Part shown: positions 62,386 through 64,000 of the stretch, piece by piece
Position numbering within the stretch: position 1 is the first letter of the stretch
How the letters are laid out: each line of letters opens with the position of its first letter
Assembly (NCBI GenBank): GCA_958510825.1
Contig: OY294049.1
Coordinates: 20,329,536-20,393,535 of the forward strand
From: Brachypterus glaber
Lineage: Eukaryota > Arthropoda > Insecta > Coleoptera > Kateretidae
Direction: 5' to 3'
Length of the DNA: 64,000 bases
Program-made: the position numbers and the translations under genes
Notes under the pieces: model-generated
Told to the model about the DNA's origin: nothing
Seen by the model: only the letters and a program-made list of their open reading frames with translations
Databases searched by the model: none

Positions 62386-64000
62386 TAATCAGATCATATT
62401 TTTTTGGTAAAACCAATCAAAATTATTTTTTTCTAAAATGCATCATAAGATTTTTTTAAAGGTCTTAAAAAGATGCCAAAGCTCTAAATAATTAAATTAT
62501 GAAAAAAAACTTATATAAAGTTTGAGCCAAGTGTTTTATCCATACAAGTGTGAGTAGCCTCGTACAATTATTTGAGGTTATATAACTTCTGAGATGCAAC
62601 GTTGTCATATTATAAAAACAATTGATATTACCCAATGTCAAGCGCATAAGAACTATAGATAAATTTTTTTAATTTTTAGGATAAAGTTCTTTTGTTTGTA
62701 TGGTAATAATAGGGTTCAAACACTGCAAGTCTAATATACACTGGAAAATTCCCAATAAGCATGTGTCAGTGTTACAATGGATAGTATACAATAGGATACG
62801 TCACTTAATAGGATATTCATGTATGCATGAGTTTGCCTTGTTGCATATTGTTGTATATATGTGTACATAACTGTGGCTATAGCTAATGAAGATATAATGA
62901 GACTTTGCCGATCATATATGCTTAAAAGTACCGGAAATTTGGTATTTATTGGTTACATTAAAAATATACAGCTCGGTTGATATAGAAATTACATATCTAT
63001 CGTTAAAATAAAATGCACAGGATATAACAGAGTAACATGTCATCCTTGTTGAAAATCATCAGCACTGTGTGCCCTGTATTCTGTATGATGTTAATATGTA
63101 TGTAAAGCATTAGATATAAGGAAATGGTGCCATCTATTGATGTGGCCACTATTATCTTTTCCACTTATACCCATATCGCCACAATTTAGGCCCTATAGTA
63201 GTGTTCCTTTAAAACTCCACGGATCCAAACTATGATATGTAAGGTGGGTGAGCCAATTATTGCCATGTTAAGATATTTTATTCTTTACTGCATTTAAATT
63301 TATTTGTAATCGCCTGAAACTTTACTACATTAAACCTGAACATTGCTTTATTCTAATAGGTAAAAAATAAACAAACTACAGAACCTAAAACAAAAACATA
63401 TTATTGCTTTTTAAAAAAGATTGCACACTGACAATATTAGGAACCCACGTCACAAATATTACCAGGGTACTGGCAGTAATAGTAAAGAACAAACTTACAA
63501 AAAATTAACAATCTAATAAGAAAATATTTTGGCACAATAAAAATTTCAGCTGTTTTTAGGTACAATTTGGGCAATTAAATAACAATTTGTCGTAAGCCCT
63601 GCGCACTTCATAGGTCTGGTGATTCTCTTCGAATAAAATGCAGAACCAATATTCAGAACTCTCGTTACTTTCTTTTCTTATTGTTTTTAGTTTTTGTAAT
63701 TTTTTTGTTGTCAACTACTTCGCATGGCAGTATTAGGAACACAGCTCCTTAGACAACAATCTCAAAAATTTACCTTCTCGCTTCTTCATTGAGTGAAACA
63801 CAATATGGGCCAAGAAAGTGCATATTTTTGCCTATCTTATTAGGTTCTTGCCCTGCAGTAATCGATTTTACAAAGCCTGCGACAGTCACACAATTTTACA
63901 AGTTTTTATAGTGAAAGAGCATGAACCACTAAAGCAGGCCACTCACTAGGGAGCATGTTGGACAACATGCTTCTGAACATGATTGTCAACAAAATCCACT
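62386..64000. other. Unassigned flank, no gene recognised
   Basis: AT-rich sequence without a frame over 60 codons. GAGCATGTTGGACAACATGCT at 63953 is a short palindrome near the window edge. It is the longest stretch without a visible repeat, so it may be the least disturbed host DNA in the window. Confidence 0.4.

Noticed and set aside
1..64000. CRISPR arrays, bacterial operons or prophage
   Set aside because: The repeats are transposon-derived, introns and eukaryotic retroelements are present, and nothing bacterial was seen.

Overview
This is 64 kb of animal, most probably insect, genomic DNA that is strongly AT-rich and made almost entirely of transposable elements, many inserted into one another. 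I found no convincing host gene. BEL/Pao and Ty3/gypsy retrotransposons, APE-type LINEs, hAT, Tc1/mariner and TTAA-target elements, and very many large fold-back (palindromic) elements are what one expects of a big repeat-rich arthropod genome. A beetle is a reasonable guess, because the gypsy element has ~2 kb LTRs as in the flour-beetle element Woot, but that is only a hint. A 200-N assembly gap lies at 43883-44082.

Layout. 1-2833: a LINE on the minus strand with endonuclease and reverse transcriptase, broken exactly at the catalytic FADD motif. 2926-20107: fold-back and TIR elements in series (2926-4424, 6821-7692, a hAT derivative 7833-8820 with an 8-bp target duplication, 9229-10401, 10520-10745, 10929-11173, 12636-13472, 13722-14336, 14365-14860, 15807-16846, 18387-19562), plus a tRNA-like SINE head at 17654 and short coding relics at 4964 and 16194.

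20108-37235 is the richest part. A TIR DNA element (20108 to about 31259) holds a small palindromic MITE (21450-21829) and a possible two-exon ORF. A 9.2-kb gypsy element on the minus strand (21990-31216, target duplication ATGC) sits within its right terminal repeat. Just beyond is a 5.9-kb BEL/Pao element (31354-37230, target duplication CCCTC) with identical 143-bp LTRs but a broken coding region. The gypsy Gag and Pol frames are long and intact. Gag supplies the particle, Pol supplies protease, reverse transcriptase/RNase H and integrase, and a tRNA-Lys primer site adjoins the 5' LTR, so this copy looks young.

37236-64000: paired ~150-bp palindromes (37591, 38468), a SINE (40219), a fold-back with a nested ~225-bp hairpin (40905-41848), a LINE fragment nested in a MITE (42249-43512), a Tc1-like transposase relic within ~650-bp inverted arms (44083-46430), a TTAA-flanked fold-back (48838-49477), further fold-backs (51465-52000, 59204-60468), tandem repeats (58265-58850) and two more LINE fragments (56917-57757, 60704-62385). 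A recurring hammerhead-ribozyme-like motif (50371, 53034, 57877, weakly 41311) suggests Penelope-like or retrozyme relics. It is, with the LTR-started gag frame and the exon-carrying DNA elements, the most interesting signal here. All calls are by eye, with no database search.
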